Positions 33,900-45,742 of a DNA stretch of 64,000 nucleotides are shown piece after piece. The notes under the pieces are model-generated. The model was given only the letters and a program-made list of their open reading frames with translations. It made no database searches and was not told the DNA's origin. Within the stretch, counting starts at the first letter, position 1. Each line of letters begins with the position of its first letter. A program made the translations under genes and the position numbers. Source of the stretch: Thinopyrum elongatum (Eukaryota > Streptophyta > Magnoliopsida > Poales > Poaceae); assembly GCA_011799875.1 (NCBI GenBank), contig CM022297.1, positions 533,667,479 to 533,731,478 of the forward strand, written 5' to 3'.

Positions 33900-36800
33900 A
33901 TGGCAGATAACAATCCACCTCCGCCGCCACCGCCTGACTATATGGCTGCGATGATGCAACAGTTTGAACTCAACCATCAGTTCATGACGGGGATTATGCA
34001 ACAGTTCCCTCGTCCCAATGCCGACCAGCCGCCACCTTCAATCACACTACCAGAGTTTATGCGACTCAACCCGTCGTTCTTCCGCAACACAGTGAATCCG
34101 CTGGATGCCGATGACTGGCTGTGTGATATCTTCTATGAGATGGAGTCCGTAGATGTCACCCCTGCCAACTATGTCACCTTTGCGACATACTTCCTGAAGG
34201 GACCCGCAGCACAATGGTGGGCCACTCACCGACAGACCCTACCTCCTGGAACTGTCGTTACCTGGGTGGAGTTCAAGACTGCTTTTCACGCCCGCTATAT
34301 TCCTCAAGCAGTTATAGCACGCAAGAAGGCTGAGTTCCATAACCTTGTTCAAGGTAACAAGACTGTAGAAGTCTATCAGCGAGAGTTCCTTGATTTGTCT
34401 CGCTACGCTGAAGAAGACATCCCCACTGATGCTCGTAGGCAGGAGAAGTTTCGTGAAGGGCTGCACCATGACATTCAGTTAGCCCTGCTCGTCCAAGACT
34501 ATCCTGACTTCGCCACCTTGGTGAATAAGGCTATCATGGTCGAGACTGGTCTGAAGAAGCACAAGGAAGCGACCAGACGCACTCATGAAGCGGGCTCATC
34601 TTTGGGCTCGTCTTCCCAGAAGCGCCGCATCTGGATTCCACAGAGCATGTACCATCCAGCAGCTCCAGTGTACAGACCTGCATATGCCGCACCTCGTCTG
34701 CCTCCTCCACCACCGAGGCAGCCCGTTCGAGCTCCACCACCTCGAGCTCCTGCACCTCGTCCTGACAATGGACTATGCTTCAAGTGTGACCAGCCAGGTC
34801 ACCGTGCCAGAGATTGTTCTCAGAATCAGAATCAGCTAGCTCTTCCTTCTGCTGGCCGTGGTAATGGCCGTGGTATTCCTCAGCAACGTAACAGCAATGC
34901 CAGACCTTCTTATGGTCGTGGGCGGAACTATCACGTCAACATGGCTGAAGCTCAAGATCAACCTGAAACTGTGATGGGTACACTTCTTGTTAATTCAGTA
35001 CCTGCATCTGTTTTATTTGATTCAGGAGCATCGCATTCATTCATGTTGGAATACTTTGCATTCATGCATGGCGTTAAGTGTGACAACCTACATCATCCGT
35101 TAGGGGTTGACACTCCCACAGGTAGATGTCGAGCCTCCCTGTTCAGCCCCGAAGTCACTGTTGAAATTGAGGGGTTGAAATTTCAGGCACCTCCAATTAT
35201 CCTGAGTTCTTCCAAAATTGACCTTATTCTGGGTATGGATTGGTTGAAGGCTCACTGTGCCTCAATCAACTCCGCTACTAAAGTTGTACACCTACTACAC
35301 CCATCAAATGAGCTAGTGAATTATCAAGCTCATCTCACTCAGAATGCCGAGGCTCAGATTTATGTCTTGAATGCGTTGAACGCTTCTCCGCTGGAGGGGA
35401 TAGAAAACGTCCCAATTGTCTGTGAATTCCAGGATGTTTTTCCAGAAGAACTTCCAGGAATACCCCCTGCTAGAGCTGTCGAGTTCGTTATTGACTTGAA
35501 GCCTGGCACCACTCCTATTGCGAAGCATCCTTACAAGATGCCTCTGCACCACCTACTTGAACTTAAGGAAGAAATCGACAAATCACTTAAGATGGGCTTC
35601 ATCCGTCCTAGTTCCTCTGCCTGGGGAGCACCGTCTCTCTTTGTCAAGAAGAAAGATGGTACGAATAGGTTGGTTCAAGATTACCGTCCTATCAACCAGG
35701 CAACCATTCAGAATAAATATTCGCTTCCACGGATCAATGACTTATATGATCAACTTGCTGGATCATCGGTGTTCTCTAAACTCGACTTGAGGTTGGGTTA
35801 TCACCAGATCCGTGTCCGTGAAGAGGATATTCCCAAGACTGCATTCGTCACTCGTTATGGCTCCTATGAATACACCGTCATGTCATTTGGCCTAACGAAT
35901 GCTCCCGCTACGTTCTCCCGCTTGATGAATTACGTATTCATGGATTACCTCGACAAGTTCGTTGTGGTATATCTGGATGATATTCTGGTATATTTGAAGA
36001 ATAAAGAAGAACATGCTGAACATCTCCGCCTTGTTCTGGAAAGACTTTGAGAGCACAAGTTATATGCCAAGTACTCTAAGTGTGAATTCTGGCTTTCTGA
36101 AGTAACCTACCTTGGACATGTCATTTCCAAGGACGGTATTGCCGTTAACCCGGAGCGTGTTCAGGCTATTCTTGACTGGACCCCTCCGAAGAATGCCAAG
36201 CAAGTCCGAAATTTTCTCGGCCTTGCAAGTTATTGCCGTCGATTCATCGAGAACTTTTCCAAGATTGCCAAGCCCCTGACTAATCTGCTCCACAAAGGCG
36301 TTAAGTTTGAGTGGACAGAAAAATGTCCGGAGAGTTATCAGACCCTAAAGGACAAGCTTACTTCTGCTCCAGTGCTTGATCCTCCCGATTCACGCAAAGA
36401 TTTTGTGATATAATGTGACGCCTCTCGTCAAGGATTAGGCTGTGTCCTAATGCAAGGGCGTAAAGTAATTGCATATGCCTCGCGACAGTTGCGTCCGCAT
36501 GAAGAAAACTATCCAGTGCATGATCTCGAACTCGCTACTGTGATCTATGCTTTGAAGTAGTGGCAACATTACCTTCTTCGTAACCAGTGTGAGATTTATA
36601 CCGATCATCAAAGTCTGAAGTACTTGTTCACCCAACCGGATCTTAATCTTCGTCAACAGCGATGGTTGGAAACAATTATAGACTATGACTGTGGTATTTA
36701 TTATACTCCTCGCAAGGCTAATGTGATGGATGATGCCTTGAGCCGCAAGTCCTATTGCAATAACCTCATGGTTAAGCAAGATCAACCCCAGCTATATGAA

Positions 36801-38309
36801 GAATTGCGCAAGTTGAACGTCTGTATCGTTCCGAAGGGTTCTCTTAATAACCTTGTCGTACAGCCAGGCCTTGAGAAAGCTGTTAAAGAAGCGCAAGCCA
36901 AAGATGCTGAAATCGATCTGATGAAGAAAGAACTTCACCTTGATAAGTACATGGATTTTTCAATTGCTGAAGATGGAACCTTATATTTCAGAGACCGCAT
37001 CGTGGTACCTTGATTCGAGCTTATGACAGACAAGGTCATGAAGGAGGCTCATGATACACCTCTGTCTATCCATTCGGGTAGCACTAAGATGTATCGCGAT
37101 CTTCGACAGAGGTACTGGTGGTCTAAAATGAAGCATGACATTGCTCGATATGTTGCTGAGTGTGACGTATGTCGTCGCGTGAAAGCAGAACATCAAAAGC
37201 CTGCTGGAATTCTTCAACCACTCCCTATTCCTTTATGGATGTGGGATAAAGTACAAATGGATTTCATTACTAGTCTTCCCAAGTCTCAGAAAGGTCATGA
37301 TGATATTCTTGTCGTCATCGACCAGCTTTCCAAGGTTGCTCATTTTCTGCCTGTCAAGGAGACTATCACTGCTAGCCAGTTAGCAGAACTTTACATCTCT
37401 AGAATTGTTTCACTCCACGGTATTCCGATGGAGATCAGCTCGGACCGTGGCGGTCTTTTCACGTCCAAGTTATGGGAAAGTTTCCAACAAGCTATGGGAA
37501 ATCACATTACCTGGAGTTCAGCCTATCATCCTCAATCCCATGGCCAAGTCGAGCGAGTTAATCAAGTACTTGAAGATATGCTTCGCGCTTGTGTTATATC
37601 ATTCGGTAAGAAATGGGAGGAATCTCTCCCGTATGCCGAATTCTCTTATAACAACAGCTATCAAGCCAGCTTGAAAATGGCCCGCTTCGAAGTGCTATAC
37701 GGGCGTAGATGTCGAACCCCTCTGAATTGGTCAGAAACTGGGGAACGACCTCTCGTGGGACCGGACATTATCCAACATGCTGAAGAACAAGTCAAAATTA
37801 TCCGAGAAAATCTCAAGGCGGCTCAGGACCGCCAGAAGAGCAACTATGATCGCAAATGATGGGGTCTGACTTATCAACTGGGTGATCAAGCTTATCTGCG
37901 TGTCACTCCTATGAAGGGCACTCGTCGTTTCGGAATCAAGGGCAAGCTAGCTCCTCGCTATATTGGTCCTTTTCGCATTGTTGCCAGACATGGACAGGTG
38001 GCATATAAATTGGAGTTGCCACCACAATTCTCTCATATCCATGATGTCTTCCACGTGGCCCAACTTCGTAAATGCTTCAAGGAATCTCCGCACTGCGCAG
38101 TGGATGATGAGATGCTTGAATTGCAAGATGACTTATCTTATAAGGAGCATCTGATCCGCATCCTTGATGAAGCTGAACGTCGAACTCGTCAGAAGACGAC
38201 CAAGTTCCTGAAAGTGCAGTGGTCGAATCACACTGAAGATGAAGCCACTTGGGAACGCGAGGATCATCTTCGGGAAGAATATCCCGGCCTCTTTCCTTCC
38301 ACCTCCTAA
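33900..38309 (+). pseudogene. Chromovirus gag-pol with five in-frame stops
   Basis: A single frame of about 1470 codons. In order: gag capsid ([22 protein letters not shown]), proline-rich linker, CCHC knuckle ([14 protein letters not shown], about 34777-34818), aspartic protease ([10 protein letters not shown]), RT ([13 protein letters not shown] and YLDDILVY), RNase H ([12 protein letters not shown], then [10 protein letters not shown]), integrase zinc finger and core (CDVCRRVKAEHQKPAG, MDFITSLPKS, SSDRGGLFTSKLW), and a C-terminal chromodomain (VQWSNHTEDEATWERED). Stops lie at TGA 36048, TAA 36411, TAG 36558, TGA 37011 and TGA 37857, while the frame is otherwise kept to the TAA at 38307-38309. 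The element cannot make a full polyprotein. Confidence 0.9.
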
Positions 38310-38347
38310 AATCTCGGGACGAGAATTTCTTATAGAGGAGGAGAATT

Positions 38348-41300
38348 TGTGACACCCCTGTGTAACTACCACTGTGATCAACTGCTAATAATGCCAAGTC
38401 ATATCATTTGTAGTGCCTAGCCAAAGTGGTTAATCCAAACCATTCAAATATTTCTCTGGAAATCAACTCCAATTCAAAAGTGCAAAATGAATTTGCTCAA
38501 ACACTATGGGAAAAATGTTCACTAAATAGCAAATATTCCAGAAGCACTCATAAAAATATAACCAATGGTATTTGGAGTAGTTAAGAGACCCCAACAACAT
38601 GAAACAGCACCAAAACAGAATTATTTAATCTAATTAAATTCATTTCAAATTCAAATAAAATTCTACTTTGCCCAAACCAATTTTTGGTGAAAGGTAATAT
38701 CACAATGTAATATTTGGGCCAAGTCCCACATTTTATACAAGAGCACAAGTGGCCTAACTATTTCAAAACAACAAAGAAATAAAGAAAAGGAAGAAAACAG
38801 AAAATAAAATAAAAAGTGCCACTGTGCACTGGTCCAAGTTGACAGTGCCAGCACCACGGCCCACCAGCCCATTCCCCTCTCTCTCTTACCTGCGTGTCGC
38901 CGCCATTGTGGAGGAGCGCGCGCGCGCCGGTGCGGCGCCGACACCGCGACGCCGCGACCGCCCGCGAAGGGATAAGGCCAAGGCCGTGCTTCCCCCCTGG
39001 CCTTCTCCGCCATTCCACCCCCCCCCCCACTTTCCTCGCTCGATCCTCCCTCCTCTCCCTCAAGCACTCCCCTCCCCTTCCTCTCTGCCTGAGCGGCACT
39101 GACGCCGCGCGCCGAGCTCTGTCGCGGCCACCGACGCCCACCTACCTCACCGACTAGTCTGGTGGACTCGCCGCGGTCTCCCTCTTCTTCTGGTGGTCTC
39201 AGGCGAGGCCGGGGAGCCGTGCAACGGCCGTTCATCTCCATCCCCTTCTCCAACCGCCGCGGAGCTCCGGCGACCCTCCGCCGACCGCTGCTGCTACTAA
39301 GCTGACCACCGGCCTCCGTGTGCCTCTCAGTGAGCATCTACCCTCTTCCCTGACCCCTTTGTTTGCTCGCGCGCGTGCTAGATCGACGGCGCCGCTTGGA
39401 CCCGTAGCTCGCTGCCGCCATCGCTGGCGATTCCCTCCCTCCCGTGCCGTTTTGCCCAGATGCTTGGCACCGATGAGATTTCGGGGTCCCGTAGAGCTCG
39501 CCCGCGAAGCTAGTTCACCCGAGCGCGCCGCGTAGCCGTGTTTCCGGAGAAGCCCGATTCCAGCCGCCGCATTCATGCTCGCCGTCGTCGCATAGGACTA
39601 CCCCGACCCCAACCAGCACAGCCAACGGCCGCGGCATCGATCAGCCGTTTGAATGTAGCAAACGGCGCGCGATTTGGTGCCCCCTAGAGGAAATCCGAAC
39701 CTCTCCGGCGAGGTAGCCGCCGCGAGGGGCTCGCCGGAGCCATTCCGGCACCGACGCCGACGTGGCGACGACGTGGCCGTGCCTGGGTCACTGGCCACTG
39801 GGTCCCACGGGTCGAGTGGACCAGTTGACCAGGTCAACCACGCTGACGTGGCAACCACAGCGACTGCCAGGCGGGCCCCACTTGCTTAATCCTTGTTTTT
39901 AATAATTAAAAAATTAATTAGAATAACTGGTAGACACTGACATGTGGGGCCCGTGTGCTAATTAACCCAAACAATTAATTTTAAATCTCTGATTGTCCAC
40001 TGTGTCACTGACCAGTGGGTCCCACTGGTCAGTTTGACCAGTCAGCGGGTCTATTGACCTGCTGATGTCATGCTGACCCTCTGCTGATGTCATAACTCCA
40101 TTTCTGTTAATATTAAATAAAATCAAAAAATGATTAAAACTTTAGAAAATCGTAGAAAATAAACCGTAGCTCAGATCGAAAAACTCTAAACGTGAAAGTT
40201 GCTCAGAACGACGAGACGAATCTGATCGTGTCGTCTGTTCCATTGTCGGAACCCCCTACGTAGGAGAACTCGTAACTCCGAACCCGATTCCGATAGATGA
40301 TTAGTGCATAATCACCGGTAAATAAATCCCACCTTAATCCTATATTAACTAAAATGACTTAGACATATCTTTAGGCAACCCTGCACTGCATTGTAGGATA
40401 CCATGCCCCGTGTTGCATTTGATTGCATTATGTTTACCTGTTTCCTCCCCCTTTTCTCTCTCGATTAGACCCCTACGTTGACGTAGCTCCTGAGGCAGAC
40501 GTCGCTCCGGAGTACGACTACATCCCCGACGACCAGCCACTTGCCCCAGAGCTTGCAGGCAAGCACCCCCTTTTGAGCATTCCGATATCGCCCATTCTCT
40601 TCTCTCTTATGCTTCCATTAGAATCTGCTGCTGTTACTGTATCCTATATCTGCTGCATAGCCTGTTTACTTGTAACCTGCTGTTGATACTTTCCGGTTAT
40701 CCTAAACTATTTAGAATAGGTTGGGTAGAGACCGACAGAGACCCCCACTTTATCCCGACTGCCCCGCTGGATTATCAGAACACCCGAACAACGGGATTGA
40801 AGATCAGACCCCGACACCTCACGTCACTTCCCCCTTAGTTGCCGACACTACTGGGTTACTATCGAGTGCCGAGGGTGATACCTCGTCAGCACTTCTGATG
40901 ATAACCTTGTAGGTTAGTTAATCGGACGTGGTAAGCGAGGGTGATTCCTCCTACACCACCACCGATAACGACGTCGTCGTGCAACGCTTCAAGTGTGGAC
41001 CTCGAGGGTGATTCCTCCATCGTTCACCTTGACGGTAACATCAGAGGGAACTCCATCGAGGGTGATTCCTCAGGGTTTCCCTTGGTGTCAGACACACAGA
41101 TACTTGGTTACTATGACTGAACACTGTAACATGATACTAAAGACGGGTCGGCCCTGAGGGGTACCCGCGCGAGCTTATTAGCGAGTGATGTGGAATCGGG
41201 TGGACCTAGATGGTGCCCGAGGGTTGAACACGAGGCGTGGCCGGGCATTCGTAGCCCTTGCCGCAAGTCCTCAAGACGGGGCGACGAGGTCACATCTTTC

Positions 41301-42180
41301 GTGAGTCTCTTCTTGTTTCCGCACTATCAACACACTAACTGTTTGGATATTTGATCCGAGGGGCCTCTGGCCCGATAGCACTAACCATCACGTGGGCATA
41401 GTATGGGCGTTCTGCGTCGTATACATCAGCCGAAGCTCTATTGACGTCAGCGAGGAGCGGCCCGCTTTGGATTGGACTGGGAACGCAACCTCGCTTGTAT
41501 AAGGGGTTGCTAGGTCTGCTTCTGGAGCGTCCTTGCAACGTGCAGGGTTCCCAGGGCGAAGGCCCAATACCCCTGGGGGCATAGGTTAGTCCGGCGTGCT
41601 GACCTCTCTTTAGGGCCTAGGTCGGGTTGTGGCGTGTTGCTTAGCCGAGGCCGGGCATGACCCAGAAAAGTGTGTCCGGCCAGAATTAAGCGAGCGTGGT
41701 GGGTAACTTGGTGCACCCCTGCAGGGAAGAACTAATCTATCGATAGCCTGTCCTACGGTAACGGACACTCGGAATTGTATCCCGATCGGTACAACTAGAA
41801 CTTGAGTTGAAATGGATAGTATGGCTCTGGGATTGCTTTCTCGCAGGGAGTCGAGAAAGGATCTCTGGCCGAGGTTGATGATACACTACTACTACTTTAC
41901 ATTGTGTAATCTGCACTCTTCTAAAGCTGCAAGACCGATGAAGATGCTTGAAGATGCTAGTCTTCGATAGGACTAGGTTTTCCCCCTCTATTCTGGCATT
42001 TCTGCAGCCTAGTCCACATATACAGCCCCCTTTGAAAATGTTGCATATGTAGTGTAGATCCTTGCTTGCTGAGTACTTCGGATGAGTACTCATGTTTGCT
42101 TTATTTTCTTTTTCTCCCCATATCCTTTTGATGCCGCCAGATGACGGAGCCCCTGAGTTAGCAGCCCCCGTCGACGGCTA
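38348..42180 (+). repeat. 3' LTR of the chromovirus, truncated
   Basis: Starts TGTGACACCCC just after the polypurine tract and aligns with 28298-32140. It breaks off at GTCGACGGCTA (42180), inside candidate exon B, about 370 bp before the expected end. LINE sequence follows at once. The first few hundred bases are nearly identical to the 5' LTR. Confidence 0.9.
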
Positions 42181-42705
42181 TACTAGATACAACCTTATAA
42201 ATTACATTACATAAACTTAGAGGTCTATAGTGAGTAAGTCAGGTTGGATTAGCAATTTTTGGGATGAGCACAATAGAAGTAGCATTGACTCCTTTCGAAA
42301 TAACACCAGTGATAAAGAAATCCTTAACTGCCACAATATTACTTTGTTTCAAAGTACCCCAATTGCGCTGAAAAAATCTTGCCAGAAACCCATCTGGTCC
42401 CGGCGCCTTCAGTGGCCCTATCTGAAACATACCATCTGAAATCTTCTGGTTAGAAAAGGCAGCGCATAGGCGATTATTGTCATCATCGCTAACTCTAGTT
42501 TCAAGCAACTCTAGCACTGCTCAAGCATCAAGATTAGGATCAATAGTAAAGATATTTTTAAAGTACTCATTTATCAAGCCACTCATGGAGGGAAAGTCCG
42601 AATGAGAATTTCAATCATCATCAGTAATCTCATGGATCTTATTCTTACACGTACGCCAAATAGCTTTACAATATTTGTCGCTGGAGAGATTTTCCGGCTA
42701 GGTGA
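42181..42705 (-). pseudogene. LINE reverse transcriptase start (piece 1 of 3)
   Basis: On the minus strand this encodes the region before and at the start of a LINE RT: FPSMSGLINEYFKNIF, then LCAAFSNQKISDGMFQIG, then the conserved PLKAPGPDGFLARFFQRNW and VLIPKI. One in-frame stop lies before MLELLETRV near 42520. The left edge is the broken end of the chromovirus LTR, so most of the RT (about 1.5 kb or more) is missing between this piece and the zinc-knuckle piece at 27745-28297. Confidence 0.8.
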
Positions 42706-43006
42706 AAAACTAAGGAAATTACATCAACACCCTCCCTTAATTTGAATCATCACTAACTTAGTGTTTTTTATTTTCTGTTTATACTTTTTTTATTTGTAGT
42801 TTAGTTAAAACCTCTTTTTACTTGTTTCCCTAACAACTTTATAGAGTAGATTATTTTTAAACTCCGGTTTGGGTGCGTACAGAACTATGTAAGTGACAGC
42901 GTAGTTGCGGGGTTTGTAGTGCCTTCCTTACCGCTCCCTATGGGTTCGACACTGTACTTGTCAGGAAAGTGCTACTTCTACAAGATCAATGTGTACTTAC
43001 GGGACA
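42706..43006 (+). other. Short scrap resembling a gypsy internal region
   Basis: After an AT-rich stretch, CGCTCCCTATGGGTTCGACACT and the text around 42900-43000 resemble a leader region I recall from Athila-type gypsy elements. No coding sequence. The assignment is tentative. Confidence 0.3.
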
Positions 43007-43450
43007 TCAGAGTACTTGGGAGAACCAACTGCCGAAGACACTGCACAGCTCATTGCACTGTTGAAAGCAAGAGGATGGTCAGGTATGCTCGGATCCTTGG
43101 ATTGCATGCAGTGGCAATGAAAGAATTGCCCATATGCTCTACAAGGACAATATCAGGGCCACCGTAAGAAGCACATCATCATTCTTGAAGTAGTTACAGC
43201 ACAAGACATTTGAATTTGGCTCTCTTTATTTGAGATGCCTGGGTGTCATGACATCAGCGTACTGCAGCGGTCTCCACTGTTTGCAAGGTTGTGTACGGGA
43301 GAAGCTCCTCCGTGCAACTATAGCATCAATGGTCCTTACTACAACATGTGCTACTATCATTCAGATGGTATCAATCCTCCGTGGTGACTTTCATCAAGGC
43401 CGTCTCTGATCCAAGGGGCGATTTGCAAATTTAGAAACTTTTAGTCATTC
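43007..43450 (+). pseudogene. PIF/Harbinger transposase fragment
   Basis: One frame reads SEYLGEPTAEDTAQLIALL, GMLGSLDCMQWQ, stop, KNCPYALQGQYQGH, HIIILEVVTAQDI, stop, IWLSLFEMPG, DISVLQRSPLFARL, NGPYYNMCYYHSDGINPPW. This is the conserved middle of plant PIF/Harbinger transposases; LDCMQW carries the first catalytic Asp and YYHSDGIYP-type text the second. At least three in-frame stops and loss of both ends show a dead fragment. I found no terminal inverted repeats. A Harbinger-derived host gene is less likely because of the stops. Confidence 0.75.
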
Positions 43451-44640
43451 AATCACAGCTTCTTATGAACAGCAAGAAAGTGTCTAAAACTGGATCATAC
43501 CCCTTGTATGTTTTCTATTAGTTTTTCCTAAATGGAATTCTTAGTTTCTTGGTCTTTTTTTTGTCTCTTTGTTGTGTTTGTAGTTGCAAGTTCACAAACT
43601 TTTTGCATCTAGTTTTCAGAATCTATTACTCCTGTGATCATAGACTAGCAGTTCTTGTGACCATATCCTAGTCGTTCCTAGGTTTTCTCCTGGTTCTTGC
43701 TTTTTTATCTGGTTATGTTCTAATTTTCGATCTGTATAGTTTTTGCGCTTCTCTTTAGCCTATGTAATGATTCTCACATGGTTGAATTTTCTTCCATATG
43801 ACATCAGGCAGGAGAGAGATGACAGGAGGGGGTGAAATCATAGAAGGGGTTGTTTACCTATGATTTTCTGTTTCTCTTTAGCCTATGTAATGATCCTCAC
43901 AGGGTTGTAATTAGGAAGTTGTTTCTAGTGCAATTCTTTAGTGCAGTGAATTGGTTTTGACACTGTAATTGTTTGTGGAATTGAAGTGCATAATTTACAC
44001 TGTAAACCTGAGTTGAATTACAGTGTACTTTTACTTTATTTTACACTCTATTTCTTAGTGGAATTGTAGTGAATTTTTAGTGGTTTTTGATCTGTAATTC
44101 TTAGTGGAATTATTAGTGTAATTTTAGTACTTTCTCAGTGGAATTTTTACTGTTATTTGAGCGGTATTTACATTGTAAATCTTTTGTGGTTTTTAGTGAA
44201 TTTTACACTGTAAATCTTAGTGGAATTGCAGTGTACTCTTTGTGGATTTTGCACTGTATTTCCAAGTGGCATTTTTAGTGGAATTACAATGCATTTTTAC
44301 TGGTTTTTAAACTGTGATTCTTAGTGGTATTGTTAGTGTAATGTTAGTCCTTTGTAAATGGACACTGTATCTGCTATCTGTGCGGGTTTGAATAGTGTGG
44401 ACCCGTTAAAAGTTTGGGTTGTGGACCTGTTTAAAAGCGAATTGCCGGATAGAAAAACAGTGGACAGGGGACACTTGGCATCCTTTAGTTGACCAAAAAA
44501 TATGACCGAAAGCAAATTCATTTTCATCCGGATGTAAAATATGACTAAAAGAAAGGTAGTTTTCAAATATAGGAGTATAAGAAAAATCTCACTTCTTGTT
44601 CAAAAATGAAAAAAAAAAGATAATCTTGTAAACCGCAGCT
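43451..44640. repeat. AT-rich spacer with degenerate repeats upstream of the gene
   Basis: No gene seen. Within 43930-44360 the words TTAGTGGAATT, TTTTAGTG and ACTGTAA recur many times. A longer unit (GGTTTTTGATCTGTAATTC at 44082 and its variant at 44302) suggests a period of about 220 bp. 44360-44640 is unassigned. Confidence 0.45.
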
Positions 44641-44669
44641 GGCTCACCAATCGAATTATGCGCGTACGT

Positions 44670-44879
44670 TGCATGCAAATGGCTTGTTTGAACGTCCAGC
44701 TCTATCTGCATAATGGACGACGTCCAGGGACTGCATTCCATCCATATACGTACCGCAGCTGTCCTCTTTCTAGACGTAGGAATCTTTTCTAGATTCTAGA
44801 CTAGATTCAGATAGGTATCCCAATATTCAAACCTCTTTATCTCCAACATAGATTGCCATCCAGCCGGAGCTATATATAT
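44670..44879 (+). promoter_or_regulatory. Promoter region: RY-like element and TATA box
   Basis: TGCATGCA at 44670-44677 is a perfect RY-type palindrome, the site recognised by B3 factors of the ABI3/FUS3 group. CTATATATAT at 44870-44879 is a good TATA box about 65 bp before the start codon, which implies a short 5' UTR. ACGT cores lie nearby. Function is inferred from motif matches only. Confidence 0.45.
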
Positions 44880-44941
44880 GCTCTCCACGATTGCACCATC
44901 CATCCATCCTCCTCTCCTGCCCGTCCCTCCTCACGCACACG

Positions 44942-45742
44942 ATGGCCCTCTCCAAGCACACCGTCGCCGTGCTCTTTGCCCTGCTGGCCATCGCCGCGAC
45001 GCTGCAGCCGTCAGACGCGAGGCTCCGGTCCGCCGCCGCAAACCAAGAAGAAGCCAAAGCCACCACCACGGCCGATGGAGGCTCCCCGTCTCTTCCCAGC
45101 CTGCCACTGCCCCAGATCCCCGGTATGCCCAGCCTACCACCAATATTCCGCTCCCTTTCCCCGCCACTGCCCCAGATCCCCGGCCTGCCTCCGCTCTTTG
45201 GGCCGCTCCCAGGTGCACCGCCATCCCAAGGGTTGCCTCAGATCCCCGGCATGCCACACATCCCACTCCCCACTCGTTCGCCAAGCCCGCCACCTCCGAA
45301 GGAGTGCCTGACGCCGTTGACGGCCATGATACCGTGCATGGACTACCTCGCCAACATCACTGTGTTCTCACCGCCAGGCACCTGCTGTGACGGCCTCAAA
45401 TCTGTCATCAGCAGCGCGCCGATCTGCCTATGCCACGGCCTGAACAACAATGGCGGCATGAGCAAGCTGTTCCCCAAGCCCATCGATCCCATCCGCATGC
45501 TCATCCTTCCGGCTAGGTGTGGCGCCATGATACCCCTGCAGACGATCTTCTCCTGCGCCAGTAAGTTGCACCAACTCTATCTTCCTTGTTTTTTGTGTTC
45601 TTATATATACTTCTTTGAAGGAGATTAATTAACTTGTGATGATCTGACAGCCCAACCATTGCCGCCGCTGACGCCTCCAGCTACGTCTCCGGCGCCTCCT
45701 GCTGCTGCTTCTCCCGCGCCATCACCATCATCATCACCTTGA
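44942..45742 (+). CDS. Secreted proline-rich lipid-transfer-type (8-cysteine) protein
   Basis: Two coding exons, 44942-45560 and 45651-45742, split by a 90-bp GT-AG intron (GTAAGT...CTGACAG), give 236 residues. Residues 1-26 are a signal peptide (MALSKHTVAVLFALLAIAA...SDA). Residues about 48-118 are proline-rich with repeats of PQIPGMP/PQIPGLP. Residues 122-205 hold a complete eight-cysteine motif (C122, C132, C148-C149, C162-x-C164, C193, C205), with spacing C-x9-C-x15-CC-x12-C-x-C-x28-C-x11-C close to type-G lipid-transfer proteins. A Pro/Ala/Ser-rich tail follows, without a clear hydrophobic GPI-anchor signal. The family binds hydrophobic molecules in the cell wall or apoplast; the ligand here is unknown. 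The frame is intact and no transposon interrupts it. A hybrid proline-rich cell-wall protein is the alternative name. Confidence 0.85.

Larger units (their letters stand above)
28298..42180 (+). mobile_element. Ty3/gypsy chromovirus with 4.2-kb LTRs
   Basis: 5' LTR 28298-32509, primer binding site 32512-32525 (TTGGTATCAGAGCC), extra frame 32903-33673, gag-pol 33900-38309, polypurine tract AGAGGAGGAGAAT (38334-38346), 3' LTR from 38348 truncated at 42180. LTR ends are TGTGAC...GTCACA. The order protease, RT, RNase H, integrase and a C-terminal chromodomain puts it among chromoviruses, probably the Tekay/Del group. It split a minus-strand LINE. The missing last 370 bp or so of the 3' LTR prevents a TSD check. 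Confidence 0.88.

Noticed and set aside
44931..45293. 120-codon minus-strand frame opposite the lipid-transfer-type gene
   Set aside because: It is a shadow of the GC-rich, codon-biased plus-strand exon and has no recognisable features.
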